DNA of 64,000 bases from Dromiciops gliroides (GCF_019393635.1 NC_057861.1:742564732-742628731), one strand, 5' to 3'; positions 1 through 11,015 are shown, numbered from the stretch's first letter. Translations and numbers: made by a program. Notes: generated by a model from the sequence alone, not told the origin.

Positions 1-990
1 GCCCATGAATAATTAATAGGTTTCCCTTTTCCTATCCAGTGAGTCTCATCTTCTAGGGCCCAGTTCAAGCTCCTAGACTCTCTGCATCACCCTGATTTCC
101 ATTGTAAAGGACTCAAATTGGGTTTGCAAAGGGGACAAACTCCCAGAATTCTGGTGAATTCCCCTTTTGCTCCAGGGATCCATCTAATATTATAGTACTA
201 CCCTGAGGGCTTGGACTTCCTCAGAAGTGAAATATACTTTGGATTGCTAAAAAGGGAACTTTCTTAATACTCCAGAACTTCCCACTTTGACCCCAGAGAC
301 CCCTATGGGTATCCAGACTTATGGTACTTGCACTCACCCCCTGCCCCCAGCAGATGGTAAAGCAAATTGGTGTTTTTAGAGAAGTACCATCTTTTCCATC
401 AGACTCCACAGGTCAGTCACATCTAGCTTTTCCAACATTTTGTTTAGATCTGTACTGTCCAAATAATTCATGGTAATAGCTAGAAGGGTCAGATATCTTG
501 CTTCCCTATGTGTGACTCTAGTCCCTTGCTGTTCTTCTCACCCTGAGGGGGTCACGTGTTCAATCCTTTTCTTCTTAAGCTGATGCTGTCCAGGAATTTT
601 CCCTCCCTAGAAGGCTGGGTCCCAGAACTCCCTGTGCTTGGCACTGCTCAAAACTGCCCTTCCCTCTCTCTAGAGGGCTGGGGTGTCATGTAGTTCTCTC
701 CAGTGGAAGCCATGTGTCTGAGTATGTGGACAACTCCCACATGCCTCTGGGCTGACCAAGGCTGGATCTAGACTGTCAGAGTGCAGGAGCTCAAGGTCCA
801 GATATTATCTGGCTACTCATTCTGGCCCTGAGGACCATTGCTTGGTTCAGGAGAACCAGGGATCAAAGTCCATTTTCAGGGTGCTGGTCTTGTATTTATG
901 CTCATCTCTCTTAGTCTCAAAAAGAGAATAGGAAAAAGGGAGAAAAAAATGAGGATTGATTCCACAACTGACCCTCTTTCTTCTTTTGTT
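1..990. other. Intergenic, no recognised feature
   Basis: Upstream flank of the gene. I see no repeat family, no splice-linked reading frame and no RNA gene here. The short open frames are isolated and have no recognisable protein similarity. Confidence 0.5.
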
Positions 991-1004
991 TCTTGTTCAG
1001 TTGT

Positions 1005-1150
1005 TCCCCTCCTGTCTGACATTTCGTGACCCCTTGTGGGGTTTTCTTGGCCTAAATACTGGAGAGGCTTTTTACAGATGAGGAAACTGAGGCAAACAGG
1101 GTTGAATGACTTGCCCAGGGTCACACAGCTAGGAAGTGTCTGAGGCTAGA
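1005..1150 (-). repeat. RTE-tailed SINE, partial
   Basis: Reverse complement of a SINE whose 3' part reads as aaaaccccaaatggggtcac in better copies. Here it appears as gtgaccccttgtggggtttt followed by tttacagatgaggaaactga. A second SINE cuts it off at 1151. The tail resembles RTE/BovB-type 3' ends, so RTE mobilisation is inferred. Confidence 0.6.
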
Positions 1151-1308
1151 TTTTTGTTTGTTTGTTTGTTTTTGTGGGGCAATGAAGATTAAGTGACTTG
1201 CCCAGGGTCACACAACTAGGAAGTATCAAGTGTCTGAGGCTAGATTTGAACTCAGGTCCTCCTGAATCCAGGGCTGGTGCTTTATCCACTGTGCCACCTA
1301 GCTGCCCC
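1151..1308 (-). repeat. WSINE1-like SINE
   Basis: Full-length MIR-headed SINE on the minus strand: oligo-T start, gtgacttgcccagggtcaca, and a terminal cacctagctgcccc. It is flanked by an imperfect target duplication, aggctagattttt and aggccagattttt. Tail type is gggcaatga (B type). Confidence 0.9.
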
Positions 1309-1539
1309 AAGGCCAGATTTTTGAACATGGCAAGAGGAGTCTTTATGACTTCCAGCAGGGCTCTCCATGCACCTAGACCAGCACAAAGGATAGGTTGACC
1401 CATTAACTCATTCCCAATGAGTTGAGATACAAAGTCCCAAACAAAGACTCACCTTCTCCCCTACCCCCAAGCTCATCAAGTTGTTCAGGGAACTTTTAAA
1501 TCCACTGCATCAGAAATACTATGGACAACTATCTTTCCC

Positions 1540-1836
1540 CGATTCATTTCTTTCTTTTTTATAGCACTCAAATTTTATTTTTATGTGACAAAAATGCATC
1601 ACTTTCAATCCCTATAATTTCTTCTATTTGATAAATAATTAAGAATTTTCTTCTCTCCTACAACTAGAACTGGACATTACATTTTTTTCTAATTATTTTA
1701 AACATGTAGACTATGGATTAATTTAGAATTTATTTTGATATATTACAAAATGCAAGTCTAAACCCATTTTTGAGGGGTCATTTTGCTCTTTAACTTTTCC
1801 AGTAATTTTTATTAAAAAATGAATCCCTTCCCTAAT
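1540..1836 (-). repeat. Old L1 fragment
   Basis: AT-rich DNA that matches, by eye, the antisense L1 ORF2 stretch seen again near 62.3 kb (order: tttattttgatatat, then cccatttt, then ccagtaatttttatt). It stops at the edge of the LTR-like element at 1837. Confidence 0.5.
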
Positions 1837-2260
1837 TGTGAGAAAATAGAACTCCCAAAACTTCTGTAACTCAGCGTTGGTGATGTGTCAAAGGCTTATT
1901 TATTGTCATTCTTGCAAGAACAGGCCATTCCCGAGTGGAATGGGCAACAAAATGGAGACTTGCAAGCCTTTTTATCTCTCAACTAGACCGGCCCCTAACC
2001 TTCTTCCCCAATTACTCAAGGATTACAATCCACCAAAAACTAGCCAATTGGAATGCAGTGTAGCCAATGGGGGAGGTGACACAGGGACAGCCCTTCAACT
2101 CTTCCCCCACATGACCAGCCTAGGGTTTCCCAGAGTCATGTGATTTTGTTTGCTGGGGGATGGTGTGGGGGGGTGGAGGGGGAGGAGAGGCAGACCTTTA
2201 AGCAACTGAGAGGAGCCCAACCCCCATCTCCTCACACTAATTTCTTAAATTTTTCAAACA
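1837..2260 (-). mobile_element. Probable solo LTR
   Basis: The block runs TG to CA. On the minus strand it has a TATA-like gataaaaagg near 1970 and an AATAAA near 1900, in the order expected for an LTR. No internal retroviral region adjoins it, so it looks like a fossil solo LTR. The family is not identified and the ends are approximate. Confidence 0.45.
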
Positions 2261-2299
2261 GCGACCTATTCTTTGCCTTTACTTCTTTTAAAAATTCTA

Positions 2300-2430
2300 G
2301 TGCTTACAGTGTGTCAGGCACCAAGCCAGGTGCTTTACAATTATTATGTCATTTGATCCTTACAACAACCCTGTGGGGCAGGTGCTATCATTATCACCAT
2401 TTCACACAGATAAAACTGATTTAAATAAAT
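2300..2430 (-). repeat. MIR fragment
   Basis: Antisense MIR 3' half with the classic order tgtgtcaggcaccaagccag, gtgctttacaattattatgt, tccttacaacaaccctgtgg. Confidence 0.7.
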
Positions 2431-2452
2431 AGGGGAATTTTTTTTTTTTTTG

Positions 2453-2785
2453 CAACAGGTTTCTCTGATAAAGGTCTCATTTCTTTTTGGGGGGGAGGAG
2501 CTATGGGGGTTAAGTGACTTGTCCAGGGTCACACAGCTAGTAAGAGTCAAGTGTCTGAGGCCGGATTTGAACTCAGGTCCTCCTGACTCCAGGGCCAGTG
2601 CTTTATCCACTGCACCACCTAGCTGCCCCTAAAAGTCTCATTTCTAAGATTTATAGAGAACTGATTCAAATTTATAAGAAAAAGAGTCATTCCCCAATTG
2701 ATAAATGGTCAAAGGACACGAACAGGTAATTTTCAGAGAAGAAATCAAAGCAATCCATAGTCATATGAAAAATCACTAATATTTA
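2453..2785 (+). repeat. L1/HAL1-like fragment split by a SINE
   Basis: Sense piece of the same L1-derived family that fills 42.1-45.5 kb: ggtttctctgataaaggtct, then ccccaattgataaatggtca. The SINE at 2484-2629 interrupts it. Confidence 0.65.
2484..2629 (-). repeat. WSINE1-like SINE
   Basis: Minus-strand copy inside an L1 fragment. The target duplication is aaggtctcatttct / aaagtctcatttct. Confidence 0.9.
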
Positions 2786-3148
2786 TGTAACATGTGTTTG
2801 TTCTGGTCCTATTTTCTGAGAGTTAGTCAGGGATGTTAAATTCCCCAATCCCATCCCCAACCATTCTCTGGTACCCCAAGTCTTGCTTCTCTGCCATTAG
2901 CTAGTGCTCATTCCTGCTGGTTGCTTCCCCACATCCCCTTTTAGGGACTAGAGTGACTGGCATCTCATTTCCATTTAACCACGTAAGGTCAAATTGGCTT
3001 TTACAGAGGAATATTTACTTCAAAGGCACAGCAAGAACAAACATACAAATATTTTCACAACACCTTTGGACATAAGTCCTTCAAACCACCTTGGTCTCTA
3101 GGTGGGGGAAGGGATTAAAATTGCTGCTTAATTCAGTTCCTGCTATTA
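2786..3148. other. No recognised feature
   Basis: Mixed-composition DNA between an L1 fragment and an LTR. I see no gene and no repeat I can name. Confidence 0.4.
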
Positions 3149-3679
3149 TGGGGGAAATTGGAGGGGGTTTGGGGTATGGGTTCTTAGAAATTCCTCTTAC
3201 ACACAAATCCAATTAGAATAAAATAATATTTTATTTAGACACTAGGGAAAGGAAACCAAGAGAGAAGTCCTTGAACTTCTCATAGGGAGAAGGCATGGCC
3301 CAGAGGCATGGTTCTATGAGATTCCTATTTCCTCCAGCAGGAGACAGGCAAATACTTTTATAGAGGACTGATGGTGGTACAAGGGGGTGATCATCTGACT
3401 GTGGAAAGTTCCCTTTTTGGGTGGTGGGTTGGAAGCAGTATGGTGAGGGGTAGTTGTTCTGTCCTGTTGCACCACTTTGGTAGCAGCCACTCCTAATAGG
3501 GTGATCTCCTCAATGGATGGGGGAGACTGGAATGAAGGGTGGTGGTCCTGGAGTTATCTCAGTCTAGATCAGGTGCTGATTTATTTCTTTAGGTGTGTCT
3601 GTCCTTTAGTTTAGTTTCTCAAGGAGAAGGTTCCTTGATTTCCCCCAGAAAACTTCTGAGGTACCCAGGGCTCATAACA
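3149..3679 (-). mobile_element. Solo LTR, minus strand
   Basis: About 530 bases running TG to CA. Read on the minus strand it has a TATA box (ctataaaag) near 3358 and an AATAAA cluster near 3225, about 130 bases further on. That is the promoter-to-polyadenylation order of an LTR. No gag, pol or env sequence adjoins it. Flanks ctatta / ctactg may be a decayed target duplication. Confidence 0.6.
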
Positions 3680-3936
3680 CTACTGTGAGAAAGCAATTAT
3701 TAATAATGGATTTCTTAGGGGACTCAGAGATCAGTTTTTTGGTCCTTTCTCTCCCCCCCCCCCACTCTTTTGGGACAAACCGACAAACCCAAGGGAGCAA
3801 AAAAAAAAAAATGGTGATAAATTCTTTTGTGAAGGACTCTTGGGATCAAATCACACCTAGATAATGAACTTTCCCTTAAGCAACTGCAGTGAAGGTCTTT
3901 TGCATACTTTTCCCTGATGTCATCTGTAGAGTTCAT

Positions 3937-4087
3937 TTTTTTTCTTTTTTTTAGAGAGGCAATTGGGGTTAAGTGACTTGCCCAGGGTCACACAGCTAGT
4001 AAGTATTAAGTGTCTGAGGCTGGATTTGAACTCAGGTCCTCCTGACTCCAGGGCCAGTGCTCTATCCACTGTGCCATCTAGCTGCCC
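3937..4087 (-). repeat. WSINE1-like SINE
   Basis: Minus-strand full-length copy. The target duplication is tgtagagttcatttt on both sides. Tail type aggcaattgggg (A type). Confidence 0.9.
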
Positions 4088-4160
4088 TGTAGAGTTCATT
4101 TTAATGTAGACCACCTTGAAGTAGTCTACCATTGGAATTGAATGATGTTAACCAATTAGC

Positions 4161-4306
4161 TTTTTTTTTTTGTGAGGCAATTGGGGTTAAGTGACTTGCC
4201 TAGGGTCACACAGCTAGTAAGTGTTAAGTGTCTGAGACCAGATTTGAACTCAGGTACTCCTGACTCCAGGGCTGGTGCTCTATCCACTGCGCCACCTAGT
4301 TGCCCC
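4161..4306 (-). repeat. WSINE1-like SINE
   Basis: Minus-strand full-length copy, A-type tail. The target duplication is aaccaattagc / aaccaattatc. Confidence 0.9.
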
Positions 4307-4413
4307 AACCAATTATCTTTTATTAATGTATAATGTAGTTCCCCCCCCCCCATTAAAAGAGGATAAAAACCCTGGGAAGATACAAGGAGCTTTCTTGGCT
4401 CTCTCTCTCTCTC

Positions 4414-4559
4414 TTTTTTTTTTTGCAGGGCAATGGGGGTTAAGTGACTTGCCCAGAGCCACACAGCTAGTAAGTGTCAACTATCTGAGGCCAGATTTGA
4501 ATTCAGGTCCTCCTGAATCCAGGGCCGGTGCTTTATCCACTGCGCCACCTAGCCACCCC
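4414..4559 (-). repeat. WSINE1-like SINE
   Basis: Minus-strand copy with the B-type tail gggcaatggggg. The target duplication is cttggctctctct. Confidence 0.9.
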
Positions 4560-4950
4560 CTTGGCTCTCTCTTTCAGGACAACTTAGGTCTTGTAGGTCT
4601 TCTGTACTCTCTTAGGCCTCCTTGAGACCATGCTGGGAGACAGCATGGGTCTTCTAGGGCTTTTCTCCTGCTTGAGCTAACTGGCATGCTGAAGCTCTCT
4701 CCCCGTTTTCTTTACCATTTGGCCTGAGACCTGAGAAGTTAGGGAGATACGTGGTCAATCCTTTACTGATGTAATATTAATAATTTAATAATAATATGCT
4801 CACCACCAAAACTGATAGCAATAGTGATTATTTTAAAAAACACACTACATAACATCAATCCCACCAAGTTCAAATTCAAAACCTCACTGGGCTAGCACTC
4901 CAAACCATTGTTGCTCAAGGTTTCTTCCCTGATAGGTTGGCTGCAACATT
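4560..4950. other. No recognised feature
   Basis: Short unique stretch. No gene or named repeat seen. Confidence 0.4.
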
Positions 4951-4954
4951 CAGC

Positions 4955-5030
4955 ATGGAATCTTAAAATGTTATAAAAATGAATGTTGAAAACTATCTTT
5001 ACATGTAATTGGAAAAAGATCCCCATGGTT
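4955..5030 (+). repeat. L1 3' end fragment
   Basis: Sense copy of the L1 3' terminus: aatgttgaaaactatcttta then catgtaattggaaaaa. The same motif appears antisense at 6.06 kb. Confidence 0.6.
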
Positions 5031-5085
5031 TGAATTAGGTCAGGGACTCCATTCCTTGCACCTAGAATTGAAAATGACAAATGAA

Positions 5086-5232
5086 GGGGCAGCTAGGTGG
5101 CAGAGTGGATAGAGCACTGGCCCTGGAGTCAGGAGGACCTGAGCTCAAATCTGGCCTCAGACACTTGACACTTACTAGCTGTGTGACCCTGAGCAAGACA
5201 CTTAACCCTTATTCCACTGCAAAAAAAAAAAA
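5086..5232 (+). repeat. WSINE1-like SINE
   Basis: Plus-strand copy from ggggcagctaggtggc to an oligo-A tail. The target duplication is aatgacaaatga. Confidence 0.92.
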
Positions 5233-5469
5233 ATGACAAATGAGACAAGACCACAACTTTACTCTTGTTTCTCAAGGCCACATGGTTTAAGGGGAATGGG
5301 TACATTACATTTATAATTTTGTTTTATTTATCCTATTAAATTATTTCTTGCTAATATTATTTTGACCAGACCTGTGGTTTCACATTATAATGAGGAATCT
5401 CTATTACTAATGTATACCTTCTCTGGGACTGATAGAGAGTTGCCTAGGATATTAAAGAGTTAAGAGACT

Positions 5470-5633
5470 GGGGCAGCTAGGTGGCACAGTGGATAGAGCA
5501 CTGGCCCTGGAGTCAGGAGGACCTGAGTTCAAAGCCAGCCTCAGAAACTTGACACTAGCTGTGTGACCCTGGGTAAGTCACTTAATCCCAATTGCCTCAC
5601 CAAAAAACCCCAAAAAACTGCAACAAAAACCAA
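5470..5633 (+). repeat. WSINE1-like SINE
   Basis: Plus-strand copy with an A-rich tail broken by C residues. The target duplication is approximately aaagagttaag. Confidence 0.9.
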
Positions 5634-5905
5634 AAGAGTTAAGGGACTTGCTCAGGATCATACATAGTATGTGGAATAAATGATGCTTATACAAAGGTCT
5701 TCTGTCTCTGAGGCTAGCTCTCTATAAGAAAGGAGTGGGTTTTTCCAGTTCTCTAATATGATTGATTTTCTTACTTTTTGTCATTTAGGTTAACTTTTCC
5801 TTTATAAATAACATTTCTATGCCACTGAATACACCCACCCAAATGTTTTGTTGTTAATGGAACCTTTAATTATGATAGGATTCTTTTGTCTTTTAAAAAA
5901 TACAT

Positions 5906-6060
5906 GGGGCAGCTATATGGCGCAGTGGATAGAGCACCAGCCCTGGAGTCAGGAGTACCTGAGTTCAAATCCGGTCTCAGACACTTACTAGCTGTGTGAC
6001 TCTGGGCAAGTCACTTAACCCCAATTGCCTCACCAAAAAAATAAAAATTAAAAAAAAAAA
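5906..6060 (+). repeat. WSINE1-like SINE
   Basis: Plus-strand full-length copy ending in ccaattgcctcacc and an A-rich tail. It abuts an antisense L1 3' end. Confidence 0.9.
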
Positions 6061-6660
6061 GTTTTTAATAGCATTCTATTTTTTCCAGTTACATGTAAAG
6101 ATAGTTTTCAACATTCATTTTTATAGCATTTTAAGTTCCAAATTTTTCTCCCTCCCTTCCCTCTCCCCTCCCCAAGACAGCAAGCAATCTAATATAGGTT
6201 ATATATGTACAATCACATTAAACATATTTCTATATTAGTTATGTTGTGAAAGAAGAATAATAACAAAAGGGAAAAACCTCAAAAAAGAAAAATCAACACA
6301 AAAATAAAAATAAAAATAGTATGATTCAATCCGCATTCAGATTGTACAGTTCTTTTTCTGGATGTGGAAAGCATTTTCTTTTTTCTTTTCTTTTTTTTTT
6401 TTGGCGGGGCAATGAGGGTTAAGTGACTTTCTCAGAGTCACACAGCTAATAAGTGTCAAGTGTCTGAGGTCATATTTGAACTCAGGTCCTCCTGAATCCA
6501 GAGCCCGTGCTTATTCACTGTGCCACCTAACTGCCCCCTGTGGAGAGCATTTTCTATCATGAGTCCTTTGGAATTTTCTTGGATCATTGTATTCATATCA
6601 CCTATATTTTCCAATGTATTCTTCCTCTCTCTTTCTAGAGAAACATTCCTTATAACAATT
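6061..6660 (-). repeat. L1 3' end, split by a SINE
   Basis: Antisense L1 3' UTR: ccagttacatgtaaagatag, C/T-rich ccctcccttccctctcccct, gacagcaagcaatctaatat, and after the SINE agcattttctatcatgagtc. Confidence 0.75.
6380..6537 (-). repeat. WSINE1-like SINE
   Basis: Minus-strand B-type copy inside an L1. The target duplication is approximately gtggaaagcattttct. Confidence 0.9.
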
Positions 6661-6664
6661 AGAT

Positions 6665-6785
6665 TATTATAGATTGGGAACTCCTTGAGAGCAGAGACTG
6701 GTTTTTGCCTCTTTTTTTTTTTTTTTATCAGTAGTGCGTGCCACATGGTAGGTGATTAATAAATGTGAATTGACTAAATTAAAAA
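6665..6785 (+). repeat. L2 3' end
   Basis: Sense L2 terminus: actccttgagagcagagact, then ccacatggtaggtgattaat and aaatgtgaattgact. Confidence 0.65.
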
Positions 6786-6789
6786 AAAG

Positions 6790-7020
6790 GAAAACAGTTT
6801 AAGCAATATTGTAACAAGGATCAAATGTGAAAGACTTAGCTTCTCTGATTGATACAATGATCCAAGACGATTCCTAAGAACTCATGATGAAAAATGCTAT
6901 CCATCTCCAGAGATCTGATGAACTCTGAGCACAAACTGAAATATAATTTTTTTCATTTTATCTTTCTTGTTCTGTTTTTTAAACATGGCTAATATAGAAA
7001 TATGTTTTGCTTTGTTGTAG
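6790..7020 (+). repeat. L1 3' end fragment
   Basis: Sense L1 3' UTR: caatgatccaagacgattcc, atgaaaaatgctatccatct, ccagagatctgatgaactct. It parallels 45.11-45.31 kb. Confidence 0.7.
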
Positions 7021-7790
7021 TAATGGTGCATATTATTTTCCTAGTTCTACTGACTTCACTTTGCATCAGTTCACATATATCTTCCCAAGATTCTCTGTAT
7101 AGATATCACATTCATGGTTTCTTAAGGCACTACAATCCATTCCATTTGTGCTAGGGAACAGTACAATTTGTCTAACCATTCCCCTGACTGATGAGCATCT
7201 AGTTTATTTCTAGTTCTTTGCTGCTACAAAAAAAATAATTATAGCATTTTTTGGGGGGTGGGGGGCTATAAATGTTTTGGTGTACTTGAGGCTTTTCTTT
7301 TTGTCATTGACCTCCTTGAGGTATATACCTTGGCAGTCAAATCTCTGCATCAAAGGGCATGGGCATTTTTTTTTTTTTGGTGAGGCAATTGGGGTTAAGT
7401 GACTTGCCTAGGGTCACACAGCTAATAAGTGTTAAGTGTCTGAGGTCGGATTTGAACTCAGGTCCTCCTGCCTCCAGGGCTGGTGCTCTATCCACTGCAC
7501 CACCTAGCTGCCCCCAGGGCATGGACATTTTAGTCACTTTCTTAAAAAAATTCCAGATTGCTTTCCAGAAAGGTTGGACCAATTCAGCATGCTACCAATT
7601 GTGTGTTAGTATGCTCATCTTTCTACAAGACCCCTTCATCACTGACTCCTCTCATGTTTTAATGGTTTTTGCCAATGTGCTGAATGAGAAGTGAAAACTA
7701 AGCAATGTCTTGATCTGCATTTCTCCTTATTAGCGATTTGAAGCATTCTTTCCTATGGTTGTTAAGGGTTTGCAGTTCTAATTCATAGAA
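7021..7790 (-). repeat. L1 fragment, opposite orientation
   Basis: Antisense L1: ctgacttcactttgcatcag, accattcccctgactgatga, then, beyond a SINE, ccagattgctttccagaaag. It lies directly against the sense fragment 6790-7020. Confidence 0.65.
7368..7514 (-). repeat. WSINE1-like SINE
   Basis: Minus-strand A-type copy inside the L1. The target duplication is agggcatgggcattt / agggcatggacattt. Confidence 0.92.
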
Positions 7791-8099
7791 TCCTTTCTCC
7801 ATGTTTTCCAATTTGAATCACCTTTGTCTTACTCTTAGGTTAAAAAAAAATACAGTTTCAGAAGAACTGGATGAAGATGGGGAAGAGTTGCTAGAAAGTG
7901 TTTTTCTGAAAAAGAACTTTTGGTATTAGTTGAGTCAAATGTGCCATGCTAACTCACAGACTAGGTAGAGGCTAAAAATCAAATGGCTAAAGCATTTAAT
8001 CAAGACTAGTAAAGTTGAAGATAACAAAGAGATACCATACATCATGATTTTTTTTGTTTAACATTTCAAACAATTGCGAACAATCTCCCACAGATTCAG

Positions 8100-8225
8100 T
8101 GGAGAATAGTCAATAGTCAATAAATATTTATTAAGCACCAACTATGTGCCAGACACTATGTCAAGTGCTGGGATGCAAATATGAAAAATAGAGACCTGCT
8201 CTCAAGGAATTTACAACTAGTGAAT
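8100..8225 (+). repeat. Ancient MIR3/THER-like repeat
   Basis: Carries atttattaagcaccaactat, gtgccagacactatgtcaag and tctcaaggaatttacaa. The same order recurs near 12.6, 41.6, 49.7 and 57.0 kb. The exact family is not certain. Confidence 0.5.
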
Positions 8226-8425
8226 GAAGAGGGAGAATGTCTGTGATGTGAAGGCATAGTGGAGGAGTCAGAGAAGTCTCAAAGTAGTGTAGCAAGGGGG
8301 AGAGATGAGAAGATGGCTCAGTTGAGCTCCCTCCTGTAAGGGGCCTAAAATTCTCGCTATGATGTGTAAAATCTAATGAGTGATTGCCTCAAATTAGAAG
8401 CTTTAGCGAGAGTTTAGACTTTTAG

Positions 8426-8575
8426 GGGGCAGCTAGGTGGCACAGTGGATAAAACACTGGCCCTGGATTCGGGAGGAACTGAGTTCAAATCTGGCCTCAG
8501 ACACTTGACACTTACTAGCTGTGTGACCCTGGGCAAGTCACTTAACCCTCTTTGCCCCACAAAAAAAAAAAAAAA
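8426..8575 (+). repeat. WSINE1-like SINE
   Basis: Plus-strand B-type copy inserted in an LTR. A long target duplication, gagtttagactttta, flanks it on both sides. Confidence 0.93.
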
Positions 8576-8762
8576 GAGTTTAGACTTTTAAGTATTTATT
8601 AAAGTGCATCAGAAGTTGGTGAGGAGAGAGGTAAAAGGCAAACTTCATCTAACTATCTAATAGACCCCAGCATCTGACCTGCCAAGCTGAGGCCAGGAAC
8701 CCAAAAGACCTGTCTTCAGGTGCTTCTCCCAGAATCCCCCTTGTGAAACCGGACACAGGGCT

Positions 8763-8765
<3 letters not shown>

Positions 8766-8819
<54 letters not shown>
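8766..8819. repeat. (AC)n microsatellite
   Basis: About 27 uninterrupted CA units. It sits where the related LTR at 59.6 kb has only cacacgcac, so it seems to have grown from LTR sequence. Confidence 0.95.
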
Positions 8820-8820
<1 letters not shown>

Positions 8821-9238
8821 CTCCAAGCTAATTGGTTGGTAGCTCTGATTGACAGGTGGTTCTATAGCTGTAACTTCCAGACGCTGGGCAGCTTCAGGAC
8901 GCCAGGTAGCTTTCCGGATGCTAAAGTCACATGGTTTCCAAGTCACATGCTTTCTCCTCATGGCGGAACTTCCCTGCAATATCTCTCTGAGCAGGGGGAG
9001 TCATTCCCATTCTCACACTCCTTAAATGGGAGTTTGGAGACCATGGCCCCAGGCTCCAATCAGAGGGTAGTGGTGAGGTGACCTCCCGAAGCTGATGAGG
9101 TCTTGCAAGAAAGGAACAAATTCTCCCTGTGTTCCTGGGTGATTCAGGGCTGCCTTTCCTTGCAGTTGGCACAGTAGGCCAGGAAGCTCCTGACCTCCTA
9201 AACTTAGCAACAGTATCACCTCTGTAGCTCTCATTTGG

Positions 9239-9480
9239 GCAGCTAGGTGGTGGAGTGGATTGAGTGCCCCTACATTCAGAAAGACTCCTCTTTCTGAGTT
9301 CAAATCTGGCCTCAGACACTTCCTAGCTATATAACCCTGGGCAAGTCATTTTACCCTGTTTGCCTCAGTTTTCTCATCTGTAAAATGAGCTGGAGAAGGA
9401 AATGGCAAACCACTCCAAGATCTCTGCCAAGAAAACCCCAAATGGAGTCACAAAGAGGCAGGCATGACTAAAACAATTCA
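9239..9480 (+). repeat. RTE-tailed SINE
   Basis: MIR-like head (ggcagctaggtggtggagtg), then gagctggagaaggaaatggc, aaaccactccaagatctctg and caaatggagtcacaaagagg. The tail resembles an RTE/BovB 3' end. Confidence 0.75.
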
Positions 9481-9514
9481 ACTCCTTTGAACCATCTTTT
9501 CATTTCCATTGTTT

Positions 9515-9658
9515 TGCTTTGGTTTTTGCAGGGCAATGAGAGTTAAGTGACTTGCCCAGGGTCACATAGCTAGTGTCAAGTGTCTGAGGCCGGATTTGAA
9601 CTCAGGTACTCCTGAATCCAGGGCCGGTGCTTTATCTACTGCACCACCTAGCTGCCCC
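9515..9658 (-). repeat. WSINE1-like SINE
   Basis: Minus-strand B-type copy. The target duplication is catttccattgtttt / catttccatagtttt. Confidence 0.9.
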
Positions 9659-9774
9659 CATTTCCATAGTTTTAATCATCGCTGATATTGCTTTTCAGGT
9701 TTTGTTTATTTCATCCCCCATCAATTCATGCAAACCTTCCTGCACTCCTTTGTATTCCTCCTATTTGTCATTCC

Positions 9775-9990
9775 TTGTTGATATTTAGTCATTTCAGACT
9801 CTTTGTGATCACATTTAGGGTTTCTTAGCAGAGACTACAGTAGTTTGCCATTGCCTTCTCCAGCTCATTTTACAGATGAGGAAACTGAGGCAAAAAGGGT
9901 GAAGCGAATTGTCCAGGGTGCGTCTGAGGTCACATTTGAACTCAGGTCCTCCTGACTCTAGGCCCAGCACTCGATGCACTACGGTACCCC
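9775..9990 (-). repeat. RTE-tailed SINE
   Basis: Antisense copy: tttgtgatcacatttagggt, ttgccattgccttctccagc, tttacagatgaggaaactga. Confidence 0.7.
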
Positions 9991-10129
9991 CCTCAGCTGA
10001 TAGGTTATTCCTTATTACTTCATAATATTTCATTATATTCATATGCTATTGTTTGCTGAGCTGTTCCCCAGCCAAGATTTAAACATTACTGTAAGAGCCA
10101 TTCTTCAAGCAAAGCTCTCTAAAATAAAG

Positions 10130-10790
10130 TTGCCAAGAAAAATAAAAGCATCTCCGGAGCATTTCATTTGCTATCGTTGTTCAGAATTGATTTTTACACT
10201 TTGATCGGAAACGAATGTGAGTGTGACCACTATCATTTTATTTGCAGAAATAAATGTGGCTTTCAAGAAAGAATACCACTTAATTTTTGCTTCAAGAAAG
10301 CCCCGAGGAAATACTATGAAAATGAGTAAATTGAATTGTTGCCTTAAGAGGAGTTGATCTTAGCTGAGAGTTTAGCAACTCTATCACACAGAGAGAAACT
10401 GCCTCGGGTAGCCATCCATCCAGTTCTCTACATTAGCTTTTCTGATTGACGGAAATGGTACCCTCATTAAATTTCATTCCCATGAAATAAGCCCTAAGAC
10501 ATCTGTAGTCAAACTGAATCAACCTGACATTCATATGTGTTTCTATGTGGACATAGATATAACACTCGGACATTCTCCCACCAGCCACCAATATTTGTTT
10601 TATTTCTGTTGTGCTAAAACTCAGTGTTGACAACCTGCCTGAGATACAAGGATCCAGAGGAAAGGAAAATTTGCTCATCAGAAGAAAGGAATTTAAATTT
10701 CTCAAGGACAAAGACGATGTTTTCTGAATACTTTAGAAATATGACGTTCTGGCTGACAGGGACTGCCTCTCAGCTGTGAACCATAAATAA
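10130..10790. other. Repeat-free island, candidate conserved non-coding DNA
   Basis: About 660 bases with no SINE, LINE or LTR trace in an otherwise repeat-packed flank, about 9 kb upstream of exon 1. There is no convincing reading frame or splice structure. The composition is even and not low-complexity. An enhancer or other conserved element is an inference only. Confidence 0.35.
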
Positions 10791-11014
10791 GCACCCCCCC
10801 CTACTTGCTCCTGCCTCCTACACAGTGGGGGATCAGGAAGGGGGCAAGAAAACAGCTTCCAGGCTGGCCAGATCTTCACTTTTCTAGGCTGTCCTCATCA
10901 GGCTTTCTGAACTCTATTATTTTCCCTTTTCTGGTCTGACCCTTGTTCTTGAACAAACAAAGGTCTAGTTTGCTTTCTGGTTCTAACCTGGTTAAGTCTT
11001 GAGCTTTGGTTTAA

Positions 11015-11015
11015 G

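Larger units (their letters stand above)
8359..9017 (-). mobile_element. Solo LTR with SINE and (AC)n inside
   Basis: Same family group as the LTR at 59.28-59.79 kb. Shared blocks are acagggctgtacacac, ccaagctaattggttgg and catggcggaacttccct. A polyadenylation-like tatttattaaag lies near 8595. It is a fossil solo LTR with no coding region next to it. It contains a later SINE (8426-8575) and a long AC run (8766-8819). Confidence 0.65.

Noticed and set aside
8716-9081. Frames with long Thr-His or Cys-Val runs
   Set aside because: They translate the (AC)n microsatellite inside an LTR.
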